Below are positions 25,574-32,867 of a stretch of DNA of 47,362 nucleotides, one piece after another (the stretch's first letter is position 1; each line of letters starts with the position of its first letter). The notes beneath the pieces are model-generated. The model ran no database searches, had not been told where the DNA came from, and worked only from the letters and a program-made list of their open reading frames with translations. A program made the position numbers and the translations under genes. Source of the DNA: Phycisphaerales bacterium (GTDB lineage Bacteria > Planctomycetota > Phycisphaerae > Sedimentisphaerales > Anaerobacaceae); the NCBI GenBank assembly GCA_020352515.1, contig CP070678.1, positions 1,754,869 through 1,802,230 on the forward strand. The letters are read 5' to 3'.

Positions 25574-27073
25574 TCACGGGCCAACCGCCTCGTTGTAGAT
25601 GCGGACATCGTCTATAAGTCCCGCGAAGAAGCCGCCCTCGCCGAGTGCGCCGTCTGCTCCTATGTGAATGCCGCCGTCGGCGCTTTCGAGGCTGGCGTTT
25701 GCCTTTGTGTCTGCCGCCACCTGCACGTCATCGACATATAGGTGCCTGTATGCCCCGTCCCAGATGAGCCCAACCCGGCGCCAGTTGCCGTCCGTGACGA
25801 CTGCATCCGAATAGAGCGCATAGCCGAAGCGTCCGGGTTGCCTGAGCTCCGTCATGAGCTTGCCGTCAACCGGTTCGCTGCGGAGCCAGCCTCTGCCGGT
25901 CCCCGTCCCACCAAGCTGGGATACGATCACCTCTCCTGCGGTGTCTGCCTTGATCCAGGCAAAGACGCTGAAAGGCCCGGCGGCCGGATTCAGCAGAAAA
26001 CCGGCTGCGACATAATCATTGCTCCCGTCCAATTCGAGGGCCCCGTCCACCATGCCGTCCGAGGGCCGCCATACGGGCGAGCCATGAACTGCGGCGCTGT
26101 TGCCACCCGCGTCATCGTGAGCCACGTCGCCCTCGGTCTCGTCCAATCGCCAGTGGGCGACCAGAGGGAAATCCTCAAGCCAGCCTTCGGAGCTTATGTG
26201 CTCGCCGGGCTGCAGGATTCGGACGTCGCAGTCGGCCGTTTGCTCTAACGCCTGGGCGTCGCTTATGCTGCCGATTGTATCGCCCCAGTGGCAGGGGATG
26301 GCCAGTTGAGGTTGTATGTAGCCGGCGGCCTCGGCTGCCTCCGGGCCGTTCATTGTGTACGTGCCGCCCACCGGCAGCAGCGCCACGTCGACGCCCGTAA
26401 GGGCCTTCATTTCGTCCGTCAGGTCGGTGTCACCCGCGAAGTAGATGCGGAGGCCGCCGAGTTCTATTAAAAACCCGACCCAGTTGTTCTGCTTGGGGTG
26501 GTACTGCTTGGCCGGATTGTACGCCGCCACGCCCGTTATCCGAACGCCGGCCGCTTCGATGGTCTGGCCCGGTGCAATCGCCTGTCCCCCACCCCGGGCA
26601 GCAACAACATCCGCAGGGGCGATGAATTTCGTCTCCGGGCCGGAGACCTTGGCGATATCCGTTGGCGAATAGTGGTCGCCGTGCCTGTGGCTGACCAGAA
26701 CAAGCGCAGCATCTGCGATAGGAACGCTGAGTTTCCACGGGTCCAGGTAGATGCACGCTTGGCCGTGCCAAATCTTGAAACTTGCGTGACCGAGCCACTT
26801 TATGTGTACGGCCTGCCGGCAGCTCTCGAGCCAGTGGTCGGCAAACAGGGCAAGGTCGGCAAGGTTGACCCCGGCAACACCATCCAGGTCGGCTTCACAC
26901 TCCGGCGCCGAGCAATCCGCATCGAGCCAGCGGCCGGCCAGAGCCTGCAGGTCGGTCCACTCCACCGTGCAGTTGCCGTTCAAATCACCCACCGGGTAAT
27001 CGGCCGCGGCCAGGCCGACCAAAGATGCCGCCAATAACCCCACAACCAACGGATTCGCAATTCCCCTGAGCAT
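25574..27073 (-). CDS. Secreted dockerin / metallo-beta-lactamase-fold / LamG three-domain protein
   Basis: 499 residues, start ATG 27073 with GAGGAGGG 9 nt upstream. After a signal (MLRGIANPLVVGLLAASLVG) comes a dockerin-like pair (GDLNGNCTVEWTDLQALAGR, ADLDGVAGVNLADLALFADH) at about residues 28-85. A UlaG-like metallo-beta-lactamase fold follows (IKWLGHASFKIWHG, HxHxDH at 129-134 in SHRHGDHYS, YFAGDTDLTDEM, IPCHWG), to about residue 295. A LamG/concanavalin-like domain fills residues about 305-499 (VAHWRLDETEGDVAHD, DGALELDGSNDYVAAG, HLYVDDVQVAADT, FAGLIDDVRIYNEAV). The lactonase-like part would hydrolyse esters, lactones or phosphodiesters with two metals. A dockerin before a hydrolase with a carbohydrate-type sandwich behind it is an unusual order. 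Confidence 0.87.
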   Translation of the reverse strand: MLRGIANPLVVGLLAASLVGLAAADYPVGDLNGNCTVEWTDLQALAGRWLDADCSAPECEADLDGVAGVNLADLALFADHWLESCRQAVHIKWLGHASFKIWHGQACIYLDPWKLSVPIADAALVLVSHRHGDHYSPTDIAKVSGPETKFIAPADVVAARGGGQAIAPGQTIEAAGVRITGVAAYNPAKQYHPKQNNWVGFLIELGGLRIYFAGDTDLTDEMKALTGVDVALLPVGGTYTMNGPEAAEAAGYIQPQLAIPCHWGDTIGSISDAQALEQTADCDVRILQPGEHISSEGWLEDFPLVAHWRLDETEGDVAHDDAGGNSAAVHGSPVWRPSDGMVDGALELDGSNDYVAAGFLLNPAAGPFSVFAWIKADTAGEVIVSQLGGTGTGRGWLRSEPVDGKLMTELRQPGRFGYALYSDAVVTDGNWRRVGLIWDGAYRHLYVDDVQVAADTKANASLESADGGIHIGADGALGEGGFFAGLIDDVRIYNEAVGP

Positions 27074-27226
27074 CGTTTAAGACCCTCCTCAGGCTTTCAC
27101 GGAGCCGCCAGCGGAAACCTCCGGGCGTAATCACCGGCCATGCGAGGCTCCACCGTCGCGACCCGAAACAAGCGATGTTTGTCTTTGTTGGCGCCCGGTA
27201 ATTCTGCGCAGTCTTTCGACGCTGCT

Positions 27227-27255
27227 ATGATACCAGATTAACGGTTCCCAAACAA
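27227..27255 (-). promoter_or_regulatory. Candidate promoter of the dockerin/MBL gene
   Basis: On the minus strand TTGTTT (27255-27250), 17-nt spacer, TATCAT (27232-27227). The predicted start at about 27220 leaves a leader of about 147 nt (27074-27220), which is long and may fold; I see no known riboswitch consensus in it. The remainder of the 27074-27388 spacer holds only the hairpin at 27360-27377. Confidence 0.55.
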
Positions 27256-27359
27256 CCACCCGGTTTGCGGGCCCGTTTCTCAAATGGGATTAAAACAAGT
27301 CGCATGTGGCTGTCACAACCGCCTCTTGCGGGCCGCCGAATGGGTAGAGAAATGACTGT

Positions 27360-27377
27360 GCCGTTCTGCCGAACGGC
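27360..27377. repeat. Perfect hairpin downstream of the pilin-like gene
   Basis: GCCGTTC-TGCC-GAACGGC, a 7-bp perfect stem, 11 nt past the stop of the pilin-like gene. No U-run follows on the minus strand, so termination strength is doubtful. Confidence 0.55.
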
Positions 27378-27388
27378 TCGGGGCGTTC

Positions 27389-27840
27389 TTATTGCTTGCG
27401 CCAATTGCCGGCGGCGTCCAGCCGGTAGGTGCCGGCCGGCGATTCGGGCTTGCTGCCGCCGGTGACCGTGACTACGGCGATGCCGTCGGCGGTGATGTCG
27501 GTAATGGTGTAGTCGTCCGGCTCGAAGTAGCTGCCGTCCAGGTCGCCCGACGCAAATCCGAGTGTGGACCGTGTCTCGGCCGAACCCATGTTGACGCCGG
27601 CGAATTTGCGGGCTTCGGCAATGCCTCTTTCGGCGATGCAGGCGCGGACGGCGGTGCGGATGATTCCCGCCGACGCGTTCGCCTCGGCCCACTTGGCGGT
27701 TTCGGTCCGCCCTCTCATCATCGGAATCGCTATCGCCGCCAGGATGCCGCCGATGAGCAGAACGATCACCAGCTCCACTATCGTAAATGCTCTTGCGGTT
27801 GCTATTCTCAGACTCCCAAATGTCTCAGGGCTCTTTTCAT
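27389..27840 (-). pseudogene. Type IV pilin-like protein with start and body in different frames
   Basis: The body encodes a class III-type prepilin N-terminus (ARAFTIVELVIVLLIGGILA, with Glu at +5), followed by a roughly 100-residue globular domain of the pseudopilin size class ending GTYRLDAAGNWRKQ. The best start, ATG 27840 with AGGTAG just upstream, reads MKRALRHLGV and then TGA (27810-27808). Moving back one base at TTTGGGA (27820-27814) joins it to the body and gives a normal leader, MKRALRHLGSLRIATARA, before FTIVELV; total about 150 residues. The body frame has no ATG; the first GTG (27778) would remove the leader and processing site. Either a one-base deletion in a GGG run, a sequence error or programmed -1 frameshifting explains this. 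No assembly genes are adjacent. Confidence 0.7.
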
Positions 27841-27935
27841 CCGGCTACCTGCAGAAAAATTGTGGTTCCGTTTTCTGAACGGCCGGCGCCCTGAGTGGAC
27901 AGTTCGCACCCGTAGTAACTATCGGGCTAAACGCG

Positions 27936-27963
27936 GACCGGCTTAAGCAAAAGCCGGTCTTTA
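27936..27963. terminator. Strong hairpin between the TIGR04076-like and pilin-like genes
   Basis: GACCGGCTT-AAGCAA-AAGCCGGTC, a perfect 9-bp stem, followed by TTTAT on the plus side. On the minus strand, the direction of the flanking genes, it is preceded by A-rich sequence but followed by CGCGTTT. It probably ends the upstream minus-strand transcript, though the U-tract faces the plus direction. Confidence 0.55.
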
Positions 27964-28022
27964 TAGAAATTTGTCGCCGGTTTATTGGGCAGGGGCCCGT
28001 CGCCGGCGGCGCTCGGTGTCTC

Positions 28023-28071
28023 AGCGGCCTGTCCGGTCCAAAGGGATGTGGACTCTGCGCGCGAGGCCGCT
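28023..28071. repeat. Inverted repeat overlapping the 3' end of the TIGR04076-like gene
   Basis: AGCGGCCT (28023-28030) pairs with AGGCCGCT (28064-28071), with an inner GTCC/GGAC pair (28031-28034/28050-28053). The outer arm overlaps the stop codon of the gene at 28070. No U-run follows. Confidence 0.5.
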
Positions 28072-28387
28072 AACCGCACGGACTCTCTGGCCCGGTGGAT
28101 TTGCCTAGTCTTGTTATCTCGAAGGTTACCGTCCCGCCGCCGGTCAGGTCCGAGGCGTCGGGGCAGTGAATGTATGCCTTGGTCTTGTCTTCTTTTCCTT
28201 CGAGGCCCCAAACGGCGGGCTCGGAAACGCGAAGAGCGTTGTAGTATGGCATCAGCGAGCCGAGGGCGTGCATGCAGAGGGGAATGTCACTTACGAGCTT
28301 GTAGCCGGCCCTGAGAGTGAAGGAGTCTCCGACCTTGTAGGTGGGGCAGACGCCCTTTATCTGTTTCACTTTAACGATCAGGTCCAT
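28070..28387 (-). CDS. TIGR04076-like small protein
   Basis: 105 residues from ATG 28387 (AAGG 5 nt upstream); a TTG at 28423 would add 12 residues and is less likely. The sequence follows the TIGR04076 pattern: IVKVKQIKGVCPTYKVGDSF at the start, PLCMHALGSLMPYYNALR in the middle and YIHCPDASDLTGGGTVTFEI near the end, with conserved Cys residues. The function of this family is not established; members are small, cytoplasmic, common in anaerobes and often annotated only by that model name. It is transcribed away from the MTA phosphorylase gene with 170 nt between the two starts. Confidence 0.78.
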   Translation of the reverse strand: MDLIVKVKQIKGVCPTYKVGDSFTLRAGYKLVSDIPLCMHALGSLMPYYNALRVSEPAVWGLEGKEDKTKAYIHCPDASDLTGGGTVTFEITRLGKSTGPESPCG

Positions 28388-28464
28388 GGTTGCCTTGTCT
28401 CCGGTAATTTCAACATAACACAAGTACTATGCCGGGCGGCTCTGTTTGTTCAGGACATTTCGGG

Positions 28465-28488
28465 CCCGGGCCGCTATTTTGGCCCGGG
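28465..28488. repeat. GC-rich perfect hairpin in the divergent spacer upstream of mtnP
   Basis: CCCGGGCC-GCTATTTT-GGCCCGGG, an 8-bp stem. GGCTCT (28438-28443) and AGAGC (28505-28509) could pair outside it. It may be an operator serving both divergent genes or part of a leader fold of mtnP. Confidence 0.5.
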
Positions 28489-28557
28489 ACGAAAACAATT
28501 GTAAAGAGCGGCCGGGGCAATTACCATATTGGTCGATTCGAATACAGGAGACTTCAA

Positions 28558-29433
28558 ATGGCAGAAGAGCTGGTCGGCATAATCGGAGGCACGGGCCTCG
28601 GCGACGCCCTGGCCGCCGAGATTGGCGGCGCGGAGCTGCAGAACGTGGATACCCCGTTCGGGGCGCCGAGTGCGGATATCATGACAGGCACGTTCGGCAA
28701 AAGGCGTATCGCGTTCTTAAACCGCCACGGCGAGGGACACAAGCTCTCGCCGAGCGAGGTTCCCTTTGCCGCCAACATATTCGCCCTAAAGAAGCTGGGG
28801 GCCCGGGCGGTGATAGGCAGCGGGGCCGTGGGGTCGCTTCGCGAGGAGATTGCCCCGGGAGAGCTGGTTGTAGCGGACCAGTTCATCGACAAGACTTACA
28901 GGCGCACGAGCAGCTTTTTTGGCGGCTACGGGGCGGTGCACTGTGAGATGGCTCAGCCGGTCTGCCGGCGTCTGGGGCGGATACTCCTATCCGCTGCGGA
29001 TCGAATCGGCGCAAAGACACATCCAAAGGGTACATACGTGTGCATGGAGGGGCCCCAGTTCTCGACGAGGGCCGAGTCTCTTATGCACCGCGCGTGGGGC
29101 GCAGACTTGATAGGGATGACGGCCATGCCGGAGGCGAAGCTGGCCAGAGAGGCACAGATGTGCTATGCGCTGGTGGCGCTTGCGAGCGACTACGACTGCT
29201 GGAGGCCGCACGAGCAGGCAAAGAGCAGGCAGACGCTTCTCGAGGAAATAATCGGCAATCTTAAGACGGCCACGAGCAACTGCCTGGAGCTTATAAAGGC
29301 GGTCCTGAGCAGTGAGGACGGCCTAGTGGACGGGCGTTGTGAGTGCCGCGGGAGTCTCGGTCTGGCCGTTTGGACGGACCAGAGCCGCATCGGCCGGGCC
29401 GAACGGCAGAGGCTAAGCGTACTTTTCGAATAG
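28558..29433 (+). CDS. mtnP: S-methyl-5'-thioadenosine phosphorylase
   Basis: 291 residues, start ATG 28558 with CAGGAG 7 nt upstream. Family II purine nucleoside phosphorylase fold: phosphate loop GIIGGTGLGD (residues 8-16), RHGEGH (56-61), EGPQFSTRAES, IGMTAMPEAKLAREA and ASDYDCW, where the Asp-Tyr-Asp is the MTAP-type purine/ribose site instead of the PNP Asn. It cleaves methylthioadenosine with phosphate to adenine and 5-methylthioribose-1-phosphate, the first step of methionine salvage. The last 35 residues extend past the usual end. Some bacterial members accept other 6-aminopurine or 6-oxopurine nucleosides, so exact specificity is inferred. No other salvage genes lie nearby. Confidence 0.92.
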   Translation: MAEELVGIIGGTGLGDALAAEIGGAELQNVDTPFGAPSADIMTGTFGKRRIAFLNRHGEGHKLSPSEVPFAANIFALKKLGARAVIGSGAVGSLREEIAPGELVVADQFIDKTYRRTSSFFGGYGAVHCEMAQPVCRRLGRILLSAADRIGAKTHPKGTYVCMEGPQFSTRAESLMHRAWGADLIGMTAMPEAKLAREAQMCYALVALASDYDCWRPHEQAKSRQTLLEEIIGNLKTATSNCLELIKAVLSSEDGLVDGRCECRGSLGLAVWTDQSRIGRAERQRLSVLFE

Positions 29434-29500
29434 TCGCCGGGGCCCGGGCTCCTTCGCATGTACGCTGCGCCTCGGCAGCAGCCGTACCGGCCGAGACTCG

Positions 29501-30226
29501 TCAGCCGGCACCCCAGAGCAACAGCTTCATGGCCACGAGCAACAGAAAGACCCCGATGATCGTCCGAAAGTGCTTCTGCGGGACCCTGTCCACTATGCGC
29601 TTGGCGATCCGGGCGCCGAGGAACGAGGCGGCGATGAATATGGGCATCGACCAGAGCGGGAATGAATCGAGGCGAACGCCGTCCGCGAGGTACTTGCCGA
29701 GGCGGGTCGTGTCGATGAAGATGGCTATGGCGCCGGCCGTGGTGATATAAACGGCCTTGGGCAGGTTGAACGCCGTCAGGAACATCCCCCGCACGGCTCC
29801 GCCTATCCCGAATATGCCCGCCAGAAATCCGGAGAGCGCCCCGCCACAGACGCCGGCAGCGATGTTCTTCTTGAGCCTGAACGAGCTCTTGAGCAGCAGG
29901 AAGAACACATAGAGGACCATAAAACCGCCCAGAATTCGGCTCAGCAGCGCCTCCGAGACATCCAGCACAAGCGAGGCGCCGAGATAGCTGAAGAGAACGC
30001 CGGGAATCCCGAAACATATCACGAGCTTCGTCCTGAAACCGCCGCGGAACAGCAGCAGCTTCCAGAGGTTCCCGAACCAGTGGATAATGCCGACGAAGAG
30101 AAGTGTCTCCGGGGCCGAATAGAAAAGCAGCAGGACCGGCACCATGATCGTCGAGGTGCCGAAGCCGGTCATGGTTCCGATGGCGGAGGCCGCTACCGTA
30201 AGAACTGCTATTACGACAAGGTGCAT
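29501..30226 (-). CDS. TauE/SafE family membrane permease
   Basis: 241 residues from ATG 30226, which begins the first membrane segment (MHLVVIAVLTVAASAIGTMT). Seven to eight hydrophobic segments are present, with the family features GTMTGFGTSTIMVP at the start of the first half and AGIFGIGGAVRGMFLTAF at the start of the second, and GARIAKRIVDRVPQKHFRTI near the end. These proteins export or import sulfite, sulfoacetate or related organosulfur or organic anions; substrate cannot be read from sequence. Convergent with mtnP (67 nt between stops). The ribosome-binding site is weak. Upstream of it composition shifts to lower GC. Confidence 0.88.
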   Translation of the reverse strand: MHLVVIAVLTVAASAIGTMTGFGTSTIMVPVLLLFYSAPETLLFVGIIHWFGNLWKLLLFRGGFRTKLVICFGIPGVLFSYLGASLVLDVSEALLSRILGGFMVLYVFFLLLKSSFRLKKNIAAGVCGGALSGFLAGIFGIGGAVRGMFLTAFNLPKAVYITTAGAIAIFIDTTRLGKYLADGVRLDSFPLWSMPIFIAASFLGARIAKRIVDRVPQKHFRTIIGVFLLLVAMKLLLWGAG

Positions 30227-30577
30227 ACCTGAGATTTCCCGTACGTTGCCAAAAACGCTACACCCGCACGCCTTGACTGCATGGTAGCACAACACGCGCT
30301 TTGATTTCAAGGGCGTTGAGTAATTCGATTTGCTCGTTTGCAATTCAATTTCAGCGGGCTGACTTGTCGGCAACTACGCCGCCGCGCCCGGAGCGGGGCA
30401 GTAGAAACTGCTGAGATCGAAGACAAAGTCACCGGCAGCACTACTGCCGACCCCAGTTGGTCTCCGGACTATACGTCCTTCCGCTTAATCTCGTATCCAT
30501 CACAAGTATAGTGAAAAAACCGCTCGAGATGGTGCTGACGTTCTTAAGGAGGCGCCAGCGGGTACTCGCATAACCGA
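30227..30577. other. 351-nt spacer with no supported gene
   Basis: Lies between the permease start and the methyltransferase stop. Composition is less GC-rich than the flanks. A 70-codon minus-strand frame (30653-30441) overlaps the methyltransferase 3' end and has no recognisable content. I see no clear terminator with a U-run and no RNA gene. Confidence 0.5.
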
Positions 30578-31270
30578 CTATTTTCTCGCCACCCCTGCTA
30601 TGATATATCTCCAGCGTGCGGGGACCAGGCAGTCCAGCAGAAACCTGTCGCACACTCCAAGCATCTTTCTTTGACGTTCGGTCCGCCCGAGCGCACCAAG
30701 GAATCCCACGGTGATATGCCGAATATCGGTAAAAACAGACAAGAATTGCAGCATCTCCTCAATAGTGACATATCTCCATTGTGTGCCCCATCTGACATAT
30801 CTCGCTCGAAGAAACCGATGTATGGGAGAAGCTACCAGATTCTCCGCGAAAAACAATTCTCCGTCCTTCTTCAAACACTTGTATATCTGACGCACGGCCT
30901 TGAACTGGGCATATACATTATTGCTCTTGCCGATTGCCCCCAAAACGGATTTGAAAAGCACCACGTCGAATTCTTCTTCATAGGGAATATCCAACGCGTC
31001 AATGCTCTTGTAATCGATGAGGCGTGAAACGTTGTACTTCTGGTGCGTTGGCACAGCCCTTTCGGAAGGCCCATGTATATCCGAGCACAACACCCTGCTT
31101 CCGTGAAGCGCCATCCACAACGAAAGGCCGCCGTTTCTGCTGCCTATTTCGAGAGCCTTCGCGCTGCTCAGGTCAACTGAGGTGTTTTCTTCCCAGTATT
31201 TTAGGGCCCTGGACCAATTGGAGATATCCCATTCGATAACGTCTGCAATACATAATTTACTAAATGGCAT
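30578..31270 (-). CDS. Class I SAM-dependent methyltransferase
   Basis: 230 residues. Motif I is KALEIGSRNGGLSLWMA (about residues 38-54), with the acidic ribose-binding Asp64 in RVLCSDIHG, motif IV EEEFDVVLFKSVLGAIG, and a C-terminal Leu/Arg-rich region with LRARYVRWGTQWRYVTIEEM. That layout is the Methyltransf_11/12 group acting on small molecules or peptides. The substrate is unknown. Codon third positions are roughly balanced, unlike the GC-rich neighbours, so the gene looks recently acquired. It follows a candidate small-peptide gene with the same composition (152 nt upstream) that has a strong promoter; the two may form one transcript. Confidence 0.85.
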   Translation of the reverse strand: MPFSKLCIADVIEWDISNWSRALKYWEENTSVDLSSAKALEIGSRNGGLSLWMALHGSRVLCSDIHGPSERAVPTHQKYNVSRLIDYKSIDALDIPYEEEFDVVLFKSVLGAIGKSNNVYAQFKAVRQIYKCLKKDGELFFAENLVASPIHRFLRARYVRWGTQWRYVTIEEMLQFLSVFTDIRHITVGFLGALGRTERQRKMLGVCDRFLLDCLVPARWRYIIAGVARK

Positions 31271-31422
31271 TGGATACTCTTACAAAGCACAAGTCGTGAA
31301 AATATGGACATTCAGGTCGGCCGTAAAGCAAAGCGAGTATCTGCCGGTCAGGAGTTGAGGCAACCCGCGAAATGTTGCCACTGCCCGAAAAACGGATCGC
31401 TCATATGGCTCCACTATGATCC

Positions 31423-31695
31423 TCATTCGCCTTGTAACACCTCGCAGCACCATAATACTTCCTTGCGATTCAGACCCGCGCAACAGCTTGATGTCGCATA
31501 GTGTGATTGACTCCCATCAGGTGGATATGGCAACGACTCTGCTGCCGAGCCGGAGCAAGACCGGAATGCCAAAGTACCTGAGGTAGACGGTGAAGCCACT
31601 GCCAGCACGGCTGCAAGGTTCTCAGGATTCTGCTCATAACCAGCCCTTCCTGAAGAATAGGCCAAAAGGCTTAGACCGGAGGAACCGCACGACAT
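31423..31695 (-). CDS. Candidate small Cys/Ser-rich peptide gene, function unknown
   Basis: 90 codons from ATG 31695. The product begins MSCGSSGLSLLAYSSGRAG, has a short hydrophobic stretch ENLAAVLAVA near residue 27, and a C-terminal part rich in Ser and Cys with two Cys-Cys pairs (71-72, 83-84). A TTGACG-N17-TATAGT promoter starts transcription about 37 nt upstream. The ribosome-binding site (GAGAAGAGG) is modest. Third-position composition resembles the methyltransferase gene that follows. No family is recognised. Other frames in the same interval also contain protein-like stretches, so it could instead be a decayed gene or an untranslated leader. Treat it as tentative. Confidence 0.3.
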   Translation of the reverse strand: MSCGSSGLSLLAYSSGRAGYEQNPENLAAVLAVASPSTSGTLAFRSCSGSAAESLPYPPDGSQSHYATSSCCAGLNRKEVLWCCEVLQGE

Positions 31696-31738
31696 GTCCT
31701 CTTCTCGTCGAGGTTGCTTAATCAATGAAGATTTGATA

Positions 31739-31767
31739 ACTATATTCTGCCCATATTGGTCCGTCAA
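31739..31767 (-). promoter_or_regulatory. Strong sigma70-type promoter of the peptide/methyltransferase island
   Basis: On the minus strand TTGACG (31767-31762), 17-nt spacer, TATAGT (31744-31739). Five of six bases match in each box. It is divergent from the promoter at 31889-31916. Confidence 0.65.
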
Positions 31768-31888
31768 GCAATTATCGCGACATTGTGAAAGGCAGCGTCC
31801 GCCTGCCCGAAACGCACAGGACAAGGCGACACGCATACGATGTCTTCTGTATTGCCGGAGAAATCGTGGAATCCGCCGGGTTTTACGG

Positions 31889-31916
31889 TTGCACCGGCCG
31901 AAAAGTGACTTATAAT
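31889..31916 (+). promoter_or_regulatory. Sigma70-type promoter of the LptC-like/mosaic operon
   Basis: TTGCAC (31889-31894), 16-nt spacer, perfect TATAAT (31911-31916). The predicted start at about 31923 gives a leader of about 118 nt to ATG 32041. The 31271-32040 region otherwise holds only the tentative peptide gene and the divergent promoter. Confidence 0.7.
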
Positions 31917-32040
31917 TGTCTGTGGTGTTGCAGAAACAGGAGGTCTGGATACGTTCGTCCCAACCGGGCAGCAAGGCGGGTGGCCCCATTTTCCGGCCCA
32001 CCCTGTCCGGCAGGGATTTAGCAGTGGTGAGGCCAAATCG

Positions 32041-32853
32041 ATGCGCGGGAGGATGAAGGTGGTCAGGCCGGGGGCATGGCTCAAACGGCTGGGTCCGTGC
32101 GCCGCGTTGACAATCCCTATTCTCCTATTCTTGCCTCTTGGCGAAAAGCGCGACTTCGAGACCCTGCGAGGCGACGGCTACGGTCGCGACATCAGACTCC
32201 AGCCACCGCAGAATCAAACCGGTCCTGTCAGCTACTTGAGCTGGGATCCGAAAAAGAACCGCAGGCCGATCCATTCTATCTCTTTCAGCAACCTCATTTC
32301 AGAAAACGGGCGGCTCGGAATGTTCAAGACCGCCCTGCAGAAGTTAGTAAGGCTGCAGGACCTGGAACTGAGCTTTTACCGGTACAGTTGCCCCGAAATT
32401 CCCGCGACAGAGAAACATCCATCTGCTGCGGCTCGACCAAATGCGGTATCCGATATACACGCACTGGTTTCCAACGTCTCCCGGAAACTGACCGGCGCCG
32501 AAAATGGGCTGCGCATCGAGAATCTCGATTTGAGCAACGTCTCCGAGGTTCGCGTTAACAACATCAGCTACAGGATATTCCAGGACGGCAATCTGCTCTT
32601 GCGGGTGCAAAGCAAGAGGGCCGAGGCGTCTGTGGAACGCGCCGAGGTGATTCTGCGCGGGCACGTAATCATCGTCGCCGGGAACGGCCGCAGGCTTGAA
32701 TGCAACCACGCCACCTGGCACACGGGAGGGGATATGTTTCGCATCGAGGGGGTTTATGTCTTGAATCGCAACGGGGCCGTAACCTCGGGCAGGAATATCT
32801 GCGTCGACAGCCGGTTGGACCCTGTGGAAATCCGGACTGCAAAATCACTATGA
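32041..32853 (+). CDS. LptC-like single-pass membrane protein
   Basis: 270 residues from ATG 32041 (GAGG 9 nt upstream). One N-terminal membrane segment (CAALTIPILLFLPLG) anchors a periplasmic domain. The C-terminal 90 residues match the LptC/LptA-type beta-jellyroll pattern: EASVERAEVILRGHVIIVAG, then RRLECNHATWHTGGDMFRIE and GVYVLNRNGAVTSGRNICVD. LptC and LptA carry lipopolysaccharide from inner to outer membrane. The middle region (residues about 50-150) is unlike standard LptC, and no lptA, lptB or kdo gene is nearby, so this may be a specialised relative. It is followed after 14 nt by the 1818-residue mosaic gene, with which it forms an operon. Confidence 0.7.
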   Translation: MRGRMKVVRPGAWLKRLGPCAALTIPILLFLPLGEKRDFETLRGDGYGRDIRLQPPQNQTGPVSYLSWDPKKNRRPIHSISFSNLISENGRLGMFKTALQKLVRLQDLELSFYRYSCPEIPATEKHPSAAARPNAVSDIHALVSNVSRKLTGAENGLRIENLDLSNVSEVRVNNISYRIFQDGNLLLRVQSKRAEASVERAEVILRGHVIIVAGNGRRLECNHATWHTGGDMFRIEGVYVLNRNGAVTSGRNICVDSRLDPVEIRTAKSL

Positions 32854-32867
32854 CAGGAGGAAAGCCG

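Noticed and set aside
27074..27220. Possible cyclic-di-GMP type riboswitch in the long leader of the dockerin/MBL gene
   Set aside because: Some GC-rich stems are possible but the conserved core of known classes is not present.
30441..30653. 70-codon minus-strand frame overlapping the methyltransferase 3' end
   Set aside because: Most of it is the shifted 3' end of the methyltransferase; no independent start signal.
31785..32021. 78-codon plus-strand frame with several Cys upstream of the LptC-like gene
   Set aside because: It contains the TTGCAC-N16-TATAAT promoter inside it and has no ribosome-binding site or recognisable content.
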